Source: SIG447 sp045577075 (GTDB lineage: Bacteria; Bacillota; Clostridia; UMGS1883; UMGS1540). From it: a stretch of 46,576 nt of DNA. The notes under the pieces were generated by a model. That model was given only the letters and a program-made list of their open reading frames with translations. It was not told where the DNA came from and searched no databases. This document shows positions 34,437 through 42,468 of this stretch, piece by piece; the first letter of the stretch is position 1; each line of letters begins with the position of its first letter. The DNA is taken from assembly GCA_045577075.1 (NCBI GenBank), contig JAZNHR010000032.1, forward strand, positions 1-46,576. Direction: 5' to 3'. The translations under genes were made by a program, and so were the position numbers.

Positions 34437-35243
34437 CTAAAGCTTTTTTACTACGGCTTTTACAAGGGCAGTAAACTGCTTGCCGGCCTTTTCTGCGGCT
34501 ATACGTACCTCGTCATGGGAAAGGGGCGAGGACGAAAGGCCTGCCGCCATATTGGAAATACAGCTAATACCAAGAACGGAAAGCCCCATATGCCGCGCTG
34601 CCATGGCCTCGGCCGCGGTACTCATACCTACAGCATCAGCCCCTAAGTGCCGAAATGCACGGATTTCTGCCGGCGTTTCATAGTTTGGCCCCGAGGCCTG
34701 CAGGTACACCCCTTCCGAAAGGGGAATATCCAGCTCGTTGGCCGTCTGGCGCGCCGTTTCCATAAGGGCGGGGGTGTAGACCGCCGTCATATCGGGAAAG
34801 CGTGTGCCGAGCTCATCTATATTTTTCCCTCTTAAAGGGGACGGGACAAAGAACGAAATATGGTCGGAAATCAGCATAAGGCTCCCCGGGCAAAGCGCAG
34901 GGTTTATGCCGCCGGCCGCATTTGTTAAAATCACGGTTTTCGCGCCCATAAGCCCCATGAGGCGTATGGGAAGCACCACCTCGTCCATGGAATAGCCTTC
35001 ATAATAATGGACTCTGCCCTCCATCAGCACCACGGGCACGCCCCCGATTTTGCCTAGAATAAACTGCCCCTTGTGGCCTTCTACGGTGGAGGTAGGAAAG
35101 CCGGGCAGGGTATGATAGGGAATCACTGCCACGGGGGTCACTTCTTTCGCAAAGCCACCCAGCCCTGACCCCAGCACAATTCCCACACGGGGCACAAAAT
35201 CAGTCACTTCGCGGATTTTTGCAAGATAACCGTTAAATTCCAT
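34437..35243 (-). CDS. punA: Purine nucleoside phosphorylase, trimeric type (268 aa)
   Basis: A PNP-I enzyme that splits (deoxy)inosine and (deoxy)guanosine with phosphate. Motifs are GSGLGGF, the phosphate-site GRVHYYEGY, TNAAGGIN, the base-site QASGPNYETPAEI and GMSTAAEA. Length fits PunA/DeoD-type trimers. AGGAG precedes the ATG. No purine riboswitch was seen in the 47 bp upstream. Confidence 0.97.
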   Translation of the reverse strand: MEFNGYLAKIREVTDFVPRVGIVLGSGLGGFAKEVTPVAVIPYHTLPGFPTSTVEGHKGQFILGKIGGVPVVLMEGRVHYYEGYSMDEVVLPIRLMGLMGAKTVILTNAAGGINPALCPGSLMLISDHISFFVPSPLRGKNIDELGTRFPDMTAVYTPALMETARQTANELDIPLSEGVYLQASGPNYETPAEIRAFRHLGADAVGMSTAAEAMAARHMGLSVLGISCISNMAAGLSSSPLSHDEVRIAAEKAGKQFTALVKAVVKKL

Positions 35244-35290
35244 ACCGTTCTCCTATAAATCTGTATAAAGTTTTGCTGTAGAGGCTTTTC

Positions 35291-35530
35291 TTATTGTCGC
35301 TTTAAAACGGCATCGAGAAAAAGACCCAGAATCATACCTTCGGAAAACAATGTCACCGCCGTTTTGCAAATTTGGCGCGAAAGTAAAAATTTTTCGTATG
35401 AAACATGGGGGCTTAAATACATCCATGCCGCCGCCAGCAGCAAAAGAAGTGCCGGCACAAGCCCCCCGAGCATTACGCGCTTCGGCAGACCCGAAACGCC
35501 GTCAATAGCTAAAAACAAACGCTTTATCAT
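35291..35530 (-). CDS. Small membrane protein, unknown (79 aa)
   Basis: I do not recognise it. It has a positively charged start (MIKRLFLAIDG), a hydrophobic segment at about 20-38 (GGLVPALLLLLAAAWMYL) and a second, weaker one at 58-73. AAGGGGG lies 7 bp before the ATG at 35530, and a candidate promoter is just upstream. A longer open frame to 35662 lies inside the previous gene and lacks a ribosome site. Transcription probably continues into purine nucleoside phosphorylase. Confidence 0.65.
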   Translation of the reverse strand: MIKRLFLAIDGVSGLPKRVMLGGLVPALLLLLAAAWMYLSPHVSYEKFLLSRQICKTAVTLFSEGMILGLFLDAVLKRQ

Positions 35531-35551
35531 GTAAATTCCCCCTTTGCCTTC

Positions 35552-35580
35552 ATTGTACAGGCAAGGGGCAGAAAAAGCAA
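35552..35580 (-). promoter_or_regulatory. Candidate promoter of the small protein-punA-yfbR unit
   Basis: TTGCTT, 17-bp spacer, TACAAT on the minus strand. Its layout resembles the candidate recG promoter. Confidence 0.45.
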
Positions 35581-35609
35581 GGCGTAAAATCTGCCGTAAA
35601 ACCCATGTT

Positions 35610-37085
35610 TTAGCCGGCAGGCATATCAAATACGAGAGCATCTCGCCCTGCAATCCGGGCACACCACACGGGGCGTTTTTCTCCCTCGGCAGTGTCTTCT
35701 ATATAGCTTAAAAACAGGTCCGTAATGCGGATTTGCACTTCCTCTGCGGCAAAACGGGCATACATACTGTCAATGGCCTGCATCATTGCCGCGTTTTGCA
35801 CCGTTTCACCCGTTTCGGCAAAGCGGCGGAGAAGGTGACGGTATTCCACAATTCTGCCGTTCTTTACACGAATTTCTACAGCGTTACGCATATCCCCGGC
35901 CGAGATGGTAATGGGCGTACCTTCATAATAATAGTCCAGGGTAAACGTATAGTCACCGCTTTCGTTCTCCACAAGGTCCGAGGATACAAGGGCATCAAAG
36001 GGCTGGTCGGGCACGAGGGACTGCCACACTCTCGCCGCAAAGCCTACGGCACCGTTTAATACGTCATACAGCGACGCCGCGCCCCCCTCGGAAGGAAGAA
36101 TGTTAACGCCTTTTTGCGCGTCTACGGCATAATATTCCACAAGCCCATCGGGATAAATGTTAATTGAGCCGTAATTTTCCACGAAATGCATGGTGCCGTC
36201 CGTGCCGGTATAGCGGTTTACGCCGCGCTCCCGATACCCAAAAACGGAAAGAAGTGCTTCCGTATCTGCCGCAGTGCCTAACGGGTTTTCCCCGGTAATT
36301 ACACCGCTTTCCGTACTGCGGGGGGAAATGAGAATGAGAGGCTCCATGACGACCTTCTGTTCTACGCCGCCGCCAATGCCTACCACGCTGTCATGGAGAT
36401 TAAGCTCAAAGGCGTAGGAATAGTTGACGTTTTCTTGCATTCCGGAAATCTGGTCATAAAGCGCTTTTTTGCCGGAATAATTGATATAGAATTTTGTAAT
36501 TTTTCCGTCCGTTAGGCCGCGCACGTAAAGAAGCACATCCTCGCCCGTATCTCCAATGGGCGCAAGAATCATTTCCTGCATGGCACTGACGTGTTTTTCA
36601 AGCCATGTTGCCTCCATCCCGCACACCTGGGCGAACAAATGCGGGGAGAAGGCGGTGGAATAGGAAATATAAACGGAGCGCGTGTCGAGCAGCTCATCAT
36701 TTCGAAGAACGTCATACCATTCGTCCTCGCCTACCTCCGTAGACATAAAAACAGCGCCTTCATTTGCCAGGACTTCTTTAAAAAACATATTTACCGTTTC
36801 ATAAAACGGGGCATAGGATGCATCACTATTATAATAGACTGCGCGCTTTTCGCCGTTCGTGACAACCAGCTTCTGGGGCTTTGCCAGGTTCTCCATGGGG
36901 CTTATATACGGCTGGCCGGGTTTAAAAATCTGCGAAAAAAAAGCGCGGCTCGGTAAGGTTACGAAAAAATCGTACCCCTGCGGCCAAATGCCGCTACCAA
37001 ACCACACATTGGCGGCCAGCGCAATTGCGCTGCATATTAACATAAGCAAAATGCCCGTTTTGAGCTTTTCCTTTTTCATTTTCAT
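35610..37085 (-). CDS. YycH-like membrane-anchored protein (491 aa)
   Basis: A basic start and a single membrane helix (about 9-28) are followed by a long extracellular region ending in MPAG. The layout, length and ladder of beta strands (for example YINYSGKKALY, MHFVENYGSINIYPDGLVEYYAVD) resemble YycH, which with YycI restrains the sensor kinase WalK in Bacillus. No WalR, WalK or YycI gene is in the window, so the match is by shape and sequence feel only. It follows the secreted-protein gene by 35 bp in an apparent operon. The ribosome site is weak. Alternative: an unrelated lipid- or wall-associated exoprotein. Confidence 0.6.
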   Translation of the reverse strand: MKMKKEKLKTGILLMLICSAIALAANVWFGSGIWPQGYDFFVTLPSRAFFSQIFKPGQPYISPMENLAKPQKLVVTNGEKRAVYYNSDASYAPFYETVNMFFKEVLANEGAVFMSTEVGEDEWYDVLRNDELLDTRSVYISYSTAFSPHLFAQVCGMEATWLEKHVSAMQEMILAPIGDTGEDVLLYVRGLTDGKITKFYINYSGKKALYDQISGMQENVNYSYAFELNLHDSVVGIGGGVEQKVVMEPLILISPRSTESGVITGENPLGTAADTEALLSVFGYRERGVNRYTGTDGTMHFVENYGSINIYPDGLVEYYAVDAQKGVNILPSEGGAASLYDVLNGAVGFAARVWQSLVPDQPFDALVSSDLVENESGDYTFTLDYYYEGTPITISAGDMRNAVEIRVKNGRIVEYRHLLRRFAETGETVQNAAMMQAIDSMYARFAAEEVQIRITDLFLSYIEDTAEGEKRPVWCARIAGRDALVFDMPAG

Positions 37086-37120
37086 ACAGAAATAACCGCC
37101 GGTTTATTTTTCCCCGCTTC

Positions 37121-37600
37121 TTACCAACCGCCGAAGATAGAACGGAAGTTCGCCGCAAAGCCGCGAATACTGTCGAGCAGCCCCTGGTCAAGAAGGGTAA
37201 TATCAAGACGCACATGCTGATAGTTTCCTTCACCCAGCTCGCAGCGAAGGAGCAGATTGTTTGTTTCCTTTGCAAGGTCTACTTCCTGTAAATATATGCC
37301 ACCGGCACTAATGTACTTTACAAGGGGGTTGCCGGCCCAGTCACGCTTTAAGCGGAATACGCCGCTTACCGGGTCATAGCTATAGAGGGAAACCTCTGCA
37401 CCGCTTACGCAAACTGCCGAAAGGGTATAATTCTGTTTTGTGGTGGAAGAAACGGACGTCTCAGGCTTTTTTACAATCATAAGCCCGGATGCCGTGCCGC
37501 CGTCGTACGCATCAATCGTTTCCGGTGCCGCAAGCGCCGGGATACTGCTTACAAGCAGTAAAAGTGCTGTCAGTATGCTTAAAAATGCTTTCTTTTTCAT
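37121..37600 (-). CDS. Secreted protein of unknown function (159 aa)
   Basis: A clear signal peptide (MKKKAFLSILTALLLLVSS, cut near ALA-APE at about 25). The mature part is a small beta domain (about 40-130) with YDPVSGVFRL and an amphipathic C-terminus ending IFGGW. I do not recognise the family. AAGGA lies 8 bp before the ATG at 37600. The promoter has a perfect -10 and a tandem hexamer box in place of a -35. It forms an operon with the YycH-like gene. Confidence 0.75.
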   Translation of the reverse strand: MKKKAFLSILTALLLLVSSIPALAAPETIDAYDGGTASGLMIVKKPETSVSSTTKQNYTLSAVCVSGAEVSLYSYDPVSGVFRLKRDWAGNPLVKYISAGGIYLQEVDLAKETNNLLLRCELGEGNYQHVRLDITLLDQGLLDSIRGFAANFRSIFGGW

Positions 37601-37657
37601 AATCTTAGTCCTTCCAAAAGGTGCCTTGGCACCGACTTCCTCATTTACTGTAATCTT

Positions 37658-37689
37658 ATTATACACCCATCATGTTACAAACGTGTTAC
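37658..37689 (-). promoter_or_regulatory. Promoter with WalR/PhoP-like box over the -35
   Basis: On minus there is a perfect TATAAT (37663-37658), but the position 17 bp upstream reads ACACGT, a poor -35. Exactly there lie two identical hexamers, TGTTAC-N5-TGTTAC on plus (37673-37689), 11 bp apart. A missing -35 under a regulator box is the layout of an activator-dependent promoter. Confidence 0.55.
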
Positions 37690-37772
37690 GACGCTTTATC
37701 TTTTGGATAACATTGCAAAAATTTTTAAAATCAGGTGTAAAACACAAAACGAGGGATTCTTCTTGGGCCGCA

Positions 37773-39125
37773 TTAAATGGGGGGAACCGGGGTGGGACGG
37801 TCAGAATCCCAAACGTCGGAAACGGCGAACAAATCGTCCAGCATTTCGGGGTTATAGTACATTCTGTAGCCGTCGAGATTTCGTCTGCCCTGTCTTAAAT
37901 AGTTATCCCCAAGCTGTACCCAGTACTGGTGGGCGTCCACGTTACAGAAATATTTAAAGCCGCAATTTCTTAAAATGTTAAACTTTTCATTTTCCGAGGT
38001 GTACTTTTCAATGCCTGCAATGTCCTCGCCATGGGCATAGATAATAATATCGCTGTCGCCCAAAATCGGCTGTACCTCGTTTTCCCATTTTTCCGCGTCG
38101 GTACGAAGCTTATCTACGCTTATGGAGCCATAGAGCTGATGCCCCCAGCTGTGGCTTGCAAATATCCAGCCCAGCTCCTTCATTCTGTCCGCCACGGCCT
38201 TTGCCTTTTCGATTTCCCCTTCGTTGTAGCCTTCGCCACTGGGGCAGGTGCGGTAGCCTAAGACCCCGTCATAGCCGGTGATGGCTAGGGTCGCACGGGC
38301 ACCCTGATAGGAAAAATCGGGGTGTTCCTTAATAAAACGCTCGAGGATGGGCACAAGGTCAAAGTCCCCGCGCTCCACAGAGCCGTCCTCATGTACATAT
38401 TCACAGGTGGGATAGCCGTCCTCGCCGATGACAAGGCGTGTGGCAAAGCCGTCCCCTGTCATATACTGGTAGTAGCTGACGTCATCCTGGCTCATAACCA
38501 TGGGCTTTTTCCCCGGCGGCAGCAGAATTTCGCACGGTTGCATTTTCTCCGTGCCGTCTTCCCCTGTAACAGGCTTTGCAATATCGTCTAAGTTTACCAG
38601 CACAAAGCCCTTTTCATGCATAATGCGAAGCATGGCCTCAAATTCATGGATGGTGGTCATGTACTGGTTATAGCCGGCCTCGGTATACTCCCCGTCAAAG
38701 GCTTTGGCATTGTCTTTAATCAGGGTATGGAAAAAGACGTGGGTGATTTCGTAAATATTCGCAGGCGCAAGGGTGGCCTTTGTTTCTTCGATTTTCGCAA
38801 TCGCGTCCGTAAACCGGCCGTCCCCTTCATAGCCCTTATAGTCTTTAAGGAGTGTAATGGCCTTGTCATAATCGTATCCGGCGGCAAGGCGTTCCGCTTC
38901 CCGCAAAAACTCGTCCGCCGTAGAGAGGGTGACAATACCGGGGGCAGAAGATACTGCGCCCTGCTGCTTTCCATCCTTTGTAAACAGGCGCACAAGACCC
39001 CGAATCCCGAAAAAGAGACCGGAAATCAGTAGCGCAATTATGAGAAAAAATACAATTAAAAATGTAGCTTGCTGTCTTCTGCGTTTTCTAAGACGTTGTT
39101 TCCGTCTTTCTTCTGAAAGTGCCAT
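37773..39125 (-). CDS. Membrane-anchored polysaccharide deacetylase (450 aa)
   Basis: A very basic cytoplasmic start (RKQRLRKRRRQQ), one membrane helix (20-41), a helical spacer and an extracellular NodB-type carbohydrate esterase 4 domain. Catalytic motifs are SQDD (212-215, first Asp as base and second as metal ligand) and HSWGH (325-329, metal histidines). It should remove N-acetyl groups from a wall glycan such as peptidoglycan or the polymer made by the operon. AAGGGG lies 7 bp before the ATG at 39125, which is chosen over an upstream frame without a ribosome site. Confidence 0.9.
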   Translation of the reverse strand: MALSEERRKQRLRKRRRQQATFLIVFFLIIALLISGLFFGIRGLVRLFTKDGKQQGAVSSAPGIVTLSTADEFLREAERLAAGYDYDKAITLLKDYKGYEGDGRFTDAIAKIEETKATLAPANIYEITHVFFHTLIKDNAKAFDGEYTEAGYNQYMTTIHEFEAMLRIMHEKGFVLVNLDDIAKPVTGEDGTEKMQPCEILLPPGKKPMVMSQDDVSYYQYMTGDGFATRLVIGEDGYPTCEYVHEDGSVERGDFDLVPILERFIKEHPDFSYQGARATLAITGYDGVLGYRTCPSGEGYNEGEIEKAKAVADRMKELGWIFASHSWGHQLYGSISVDKLRTDAEKWENEVQPILGDSDIIIYAHGEDIAGIEKYTSENEKFNILRNCGFKYFCNVDAHQYWVQLGDNYLRQGRRNLDGYRMYYNPEMLDDLFAVSDVWDSDRPTPVPPI

Positions 39126-39155
39126 ACTGCGACCCCTTCCGTATTTATTACATTT

Positions 39156-39184
39156 ATAGTACCATATTTCTGCCCGTTTGTCAA
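39156..39184 (-). promoter_or_regulatory. Promoter of the polysaccharide deacetylase
   Basis: TTGACA, 17-bp spacer, TACTAT on the minus strand; the leader is about 25 nt. It is back to back with the promoter at 39207-39235, the -35 boxes being 22 bp apart. Confidence 0.75.
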
Positions 39185-39206
39185 GTACTCCCAAAAGAAC
39201 TTAACC

Positions 39207-39235
39207 TTGACATCAGGCCCCGATACTGGTATAAT
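39207..39235 (+). promoter_or_regulatory. Consensus promoter of the DUF3048 gene
   Basis: A full consensus TTGACA, 17-bp spacer, TATAAT. The transcript should begin near 39242. Confidence 0.85.
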
Positions 39236-39285
39236 GGTGGTATCGACGTATAGGCGCACGCAATCGCGCCGGAAAGGATTCGCAA

Positions 39286-40296
39286 ATGAAAAAAACACTT
39301 GTATTTTTGTTAGCAATTTCCCTTTGTCTCGGCGGCTGTTCCAAAAAACAGGAGGCAGGCCCCGGTACGGTCGCAGAACCTTCGGCTACCCCCGTTGCAT
39401 CCCTTCCTGCGCATGATTTTTACACGAAGTATACAGACGAAACTGCCCGTCCCGTGGCGGTTATGATTGATAACGATAATGGCGATGCCCGCCCCCACGC
39501 AGGGCTTCTCGATGCCTACATGGTCTATGAAGTACCTGTGGAAGGCGGCGCCACACGCCTTATGGCACTTTTCTATCCTGAAAATACGGCAAAAATCGGG
39601 CCTGTTCGTTCCTCTCGCCACTATTTCCTTGACTATGTTTTGGAACATGACGCTATTTATACCCACTTTGGCTACAGTCCTAAGGCCCTAGCGGATATTC
39701 CCGCCCTCGGCATTAACAATCTAAACGGCGTGGAAGGCTCGGGTGCGGACATTTTCTGGCGTGAAGAAAAGTACACCGGGGACTATCACAGTGCCTATAC
39801 CTCCATGGAGAAAATTTTAGCAAAAGCAGATAAATTGGGCTATCGCAAAGACCGCGAAAAAGCCCCGCTTACCTTTTTAGAACAGGAAACGGCTCTTGCA
39901 GGCGGCACGGCGGCTACTTCCGTTAAAATCCCCTACGCCGGTTTTTATACTTCGGGCTTTGCCTATGACGAGGAAACCGGTACATACAAAAAGCTGATTG
40001 GCGGCGCGGCGCACCCCATCCAGGGCGACGGCGAGCTTTGCGCGAAAAATATTATTATTATGCAGATGAAAACCTATCCTTTGGGTGACGGCTCGGCAAG
40101 AATTAACGTGGATACCGTCGGCACAGGACGGGGCCAATATATTACCATGGGCAAATCCGTCCCCATTACATGGGAAAAGGCAAGCCGCAGTGCAAAAACG
40201 GTTTGGAAAAACGAAGCAGGCGAGGAAATTAAGCTGAACCCCGGCACGACCTGGGTCATGCTGCTCCCCTCCGGTGTTTCGCCGCAGATTGGATAG
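39286..40296 (+). CDS. DUF3048 (YerB-like) lipoprotein (336 aa)
   Basis: A type II signal peptide ends in the lipobox LGGC (Cys18), so it is anchored outside by lipid. After a Pro/Ser/Thr linker the DUF3048 N domain holds RPVAVMIDN, EVPVEGGATRLMALF, GPVRSSRHYF and THFGYSP; the C domain starts near 215. The family is common in Bacillota and its role is unknown, probably in the envelope. AAAGGA lies 7 bp before the ATG. The next gene begins 1 bp after its stop. Confidence 0.92.
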   Translation: MKKTLVFLLAISLCLGGCSKKQEAGPGTVAEPSATPVASLPAHDFYTKYTDETARPVAVMIDNDNGDARPHAGLLDAYMVYEVPVEGGATRLMALFYPENTAKIGPVRSSRHYFLDYVLEHDAIYTHFGYSPKALADIPALGINNLNGVEGSGADIFWREEKYTGDYHSAYTSMEKILAKADKLGYRKDREKAPLTFLEQETALAGGTAATSVKIPYAGFYTSGFAYDEETGTYKKLIGGAAHPIQGDGELCAKNIIIMQMKTYPLGDGSARINVDTVGTGRGQYITMGKSVPITWEKASRSAKTVWKNEAGEEIKLNPGTTWVMLLPSGVSPQIG

Positions 40297-40297
40297 T

Positions 40298-41662
40298 ATG
40301 CAGAAAAACGAGATTTTAGAAACAGAAATTTTATCCCTTGGATGCGAAGGGGAGGGCGTTGCAAAGCCGGACGGCTTTCCCCTTTTTATCCCCGGTGCCC
40401 TTCGGGGCGAGAAGGTACGGGTACAGATTGTAAAGCTTGCAAAAACCCATGCCTTCGGGAAGCTTTTGGAAGTGCTTTCCCCGTCGCCCTCGCGCGTTAT
40501 GCCCCCCTGCCCCGTCTACGAAAAATGCGGTGGCTGCAGCCTTATGCACATGGAGAAAAGCGCCCAGCTTGCCTGGAAACGGGAGCGCGTGGAAGAGGCG
40601 TTTCGCCATATCGGGGGGATGGAGGCTATTGTTGCCCCGTGTGCCGCAGATGACAGGGATTTTCGGTACAGAAACAAAATACAAATGCCGGTAGCGACCA
40701 CCCCTAAAGGCGTGGCCGCCGGTTTTTTTGCGCCCCGAAGCCACAGAATTGTGCCGTTTTCGGGGTGCCTTTTGCAGTCTGAGAAAACGGCGGAGATTAT
40801 TTCTGCGGTCGTGGACTGGATGAAAACCTATGGCGTTATGCCCTACTGCGAGGAAAGCCATACGGGGCTTGTGCGGCACATCTTTGTTCGGGAGGGGGAT
40901 AAGGGGGACACCATGGTTTCCCTCATAACGCGCACGCCTTCTCTGCCGCAAAAAGAAGTACTCATAGACAAAATGCGTGCCCTCGGCGTTTCCACCCTAC
41001 TCCAAAATATAAACCCTGCCCGCACCAACGTCATTTTAGGAGAGAAAACAAAGGTGCTGTACGGCACAGGTACAGTCATAAAGACCCTCGGCAATATTGA
41101 TTTTGCCGTTTCCCACCATTCCTTTTTCCAGGTCAATGCCCCCATGGCACAAAAGCTGTACGAAAAGGGGCTTTCCCTTCTCGGGGACATTTCGGATAAA
41201 ACCGTGTTTGACCTCTACTGTGGCATCGGCTCCATTTCCCTCTTTTTAGCCCAAAAGGCCAAAAAGGTTATCGGCGTGGAGATTGTGCCCCAGGCTGTGC
41301 GGGACGCGGAAGAGAATGCGAAGCGAAACGGCTTTGATAACGCCTTCTTTTACACCGGGGACGCCGGGGAAGTCACGGAAAAGCTTATTAAAAGCGGCGA
41401 AAAAGCCGACATTGCGGTGGTAGACCCACCCAGGAAGGGGTGCTCGCCCCAGCTTCTCGAAACGCTTCTCAATATGAAGCCCGAAAAAATTCTCTATATT
41501 TCCTGTAACCCTGCAACCCTTGCAAGAGATGCGAAGTTTTTGGCAGAGAACGGGTATGCGGTAGGGACAGTTTACCCCCATGATTTATTTCCGCAAACAA
41601 GCCATGTAGAATCCGTCGTTTGCTTTAAGCGACTCAGTTTGCCTTGCGGCGAAAGCGGATAA
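40298..41662 (+). CDS. rlmD: 23S rRNA (uracil-5-)-methyltransferase, RlmD/RumA family (454 aa)
   Basis: A TrmA/RumA-family enzyme that methylates uridine C5 in rRNA with S-adenosylmethionine. It has an N-terminal TRAM RNA-binding domain (about 1-60), [4Fe-4S] cysteines C71, C77, C80 and C157, the SAM loop DLYCGIGSISLF, VDPPRKG and the catalytic Cys in YISCNPATLARD. Bacillota usually carry RlmCD, so the target may be U747, U1939 or both. The ATG at 40298 follows the DUF3048 stop by one base and has no good ribosome site, so it probably depends on coupling. Confidence 0.93.
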   Translation: MQKNEILETEILSLGCEGEGVAKPDGFPLFIPGALRGEKVRVQIVKLAKTHAFGKLLEVLSPSPSRVMPPCPVYEKCGGCSLMHMEKSAQLAWKRERVEEAFRHIGGMEAIVAPCAADDRDFRYRNKIQMPVATTPKGVAAGFFAPRSHRIVPFSGCLLQSEKTAEIISAVVDWMKTYGVMPYCEESHTGLVRHIFVREGDKGDTMVSLITRTPSLPQKEVLIDKMRALGVSTLLQNINPARTNVILGEKTKVLYGTGTVIKTLGNIDFAVSHHSFFQVNAPMAQKLYEKGLSLLGDISDKTVFDLYCGIGSISLFLAQKAKKVIGVEIVPQAVRDAEENAKRNGFDNAFFYTGDAGEVTEKLIKSGEKADIAVVDPPRKGCSPQLLETLLNMKPEKILYISCNPATLARDAKFLAENGYAVGTVYPHDLFPQTSHVESVVCFKRLSLPCGESG

Positions 41663-41711
41663 ACGCATACACCCCTCCGCTAACGCATATCCTTTTTAAG
41701 AGGTGACAAAT

Positions 41712-42266
41712 ATGAATCCAATTGTTCTGTACACATCAAAATATGGCTCCACAAAGGCGTATGCTAAGTGGATTGCCGAAGCTTTAGGGTGCGAAATGTG
41801 CGAAACGCGAAAAACACGCATCGAGGACCTTGCGTCCTTTGATACGATTATTCTCGGTGGGGGGCTTTATGCCGAGATTATTGCAGGGCTGACGCTTTTA
41901 ACAAAAAACCTTGCGGCATTGCAAAATAAGAAGGTCGCGGTTTTTTCCACGGGGATTACGCCCATCTCCTGCCGGCAATACTATGACACGCTCGTATTGG
42001 AGAAAAACTTTAAAAACGGGGTGCCGGAAAACTTTCGCATATTTAACTTCCCCGGAAAAATGATTCTTTCCGAGCTTTCTCTGCCCCACCGCACCGCCAT
42101 TCGGGCACTGAAAAAAATCATGCAGAAAAAAGAAAATCCGACGGAAATGGAACGTCTCCTCGCCGAGCTTTGCGATGCAGACGGCGATTTTACGGAAAAG
42201 GATGCAATAAAACCATTGATTGATTACATAAGAAAAGGTGTTACACTTTCTCTTTCTGAGGGGTAA
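41712..42266 (+). CDS. Flavodoxin-domain protein (184 aa)
   Basis: A flavodoxin-like FMN protein. The phosphate loop is TSKYGSTKAYAKWIA near the start, followed by DTIILGGGLYAEIIAG and KKVAVFSTG. The C-terminal helices (from about 110) fit the flavodoxin_5/HemG-like subgroup found in anaerobes, used for electron transfer or menaquinone-linked redox. AGGTG lies 6 bp before the ATG; a GTG at 41703 lies within that site and was not taken. No heme genes are nearby, so protoporphyrinogen oxidation is not supported. Confidence 0.85.
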   Translation: MNPIVLYTSKYGSTKAYAKWIAEALGCEMCETRKTRIEDLASFDTIILGGGLYAEIIAGLTLLTKNLAALQNKKVAVFSTGITPISCRQYYDTLVLEKNFKNGVPENFRIFNFPGKMILSELSLPHRTAIRALKKIMQKKENPTEMERLLAELCDADGDFTEKDAIKPLIDYIRKGVTLSLSEG

Positions 42267-42294
42267 GGCGCAGGAAAAATGAGGCAGGACGGAT

Positions 42295-42354
42295 AAATCA
42301 ACCCCCGAAGGGGGAACCCGACGGCGTACATGGGTACGCCGAGTGGGTTGATTT
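42295..42354. other. Compact branched structured element
   Basis: Sixty bases that fold almost fully. An outer stem AAATCA/TGATTT encloses hairpin CCCCC-GAA-GGGGG, then stem AACCC/GGGTT around hairpin GGCGTAC/GTACGCC. Alternatively AAATCAACCC pairs directly with GGGTTGATTT at the ends. It lies 28 bp after the flavodoxin stop and is followed by TTTTCG. It may be an elaborate terminator, a small RNA or a short palindromic repeat. I do not recognise the family. Confidence 0.6.
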
Positions 42355-42374
42355 TTCGTAGCAAAAAGACCATT

Positions 42375-42412
42375 AAAAAAGAAAAGCTTCTTTGCGGAAG
42401 CTTTTCTTTTTT
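42375..42412. terminator. Bidirectional terminator between flavodoxin and second SLH genes
   Basis: A perfect 16-bp stem (AAAAAAGAAAAGCTTC, loop TTTGCG, GAAGCTTTTCTTTTTT) with A/T tails. It serves the flavodoxin unit on plus and the SLH gene on minus. Confidence 0.9.
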
Positions 42413-42468
42413 ATGAAATCAAATCATATTTACTTGTCTTTTTGCGCCCTGCACATTTTTACAAAGCC

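Noticed and set aside
35244..35290. Purine riboswitch upstream of purine nucleoside phosphorylase
   Set aside because: The gap is only 47 bp and shows none of the conserved purine-aptamer loops.
42295..42354. Insertion-sequence remnant
   Set aside because: No transposase fragment or target duplication is visible; it is reported only as a structured element.
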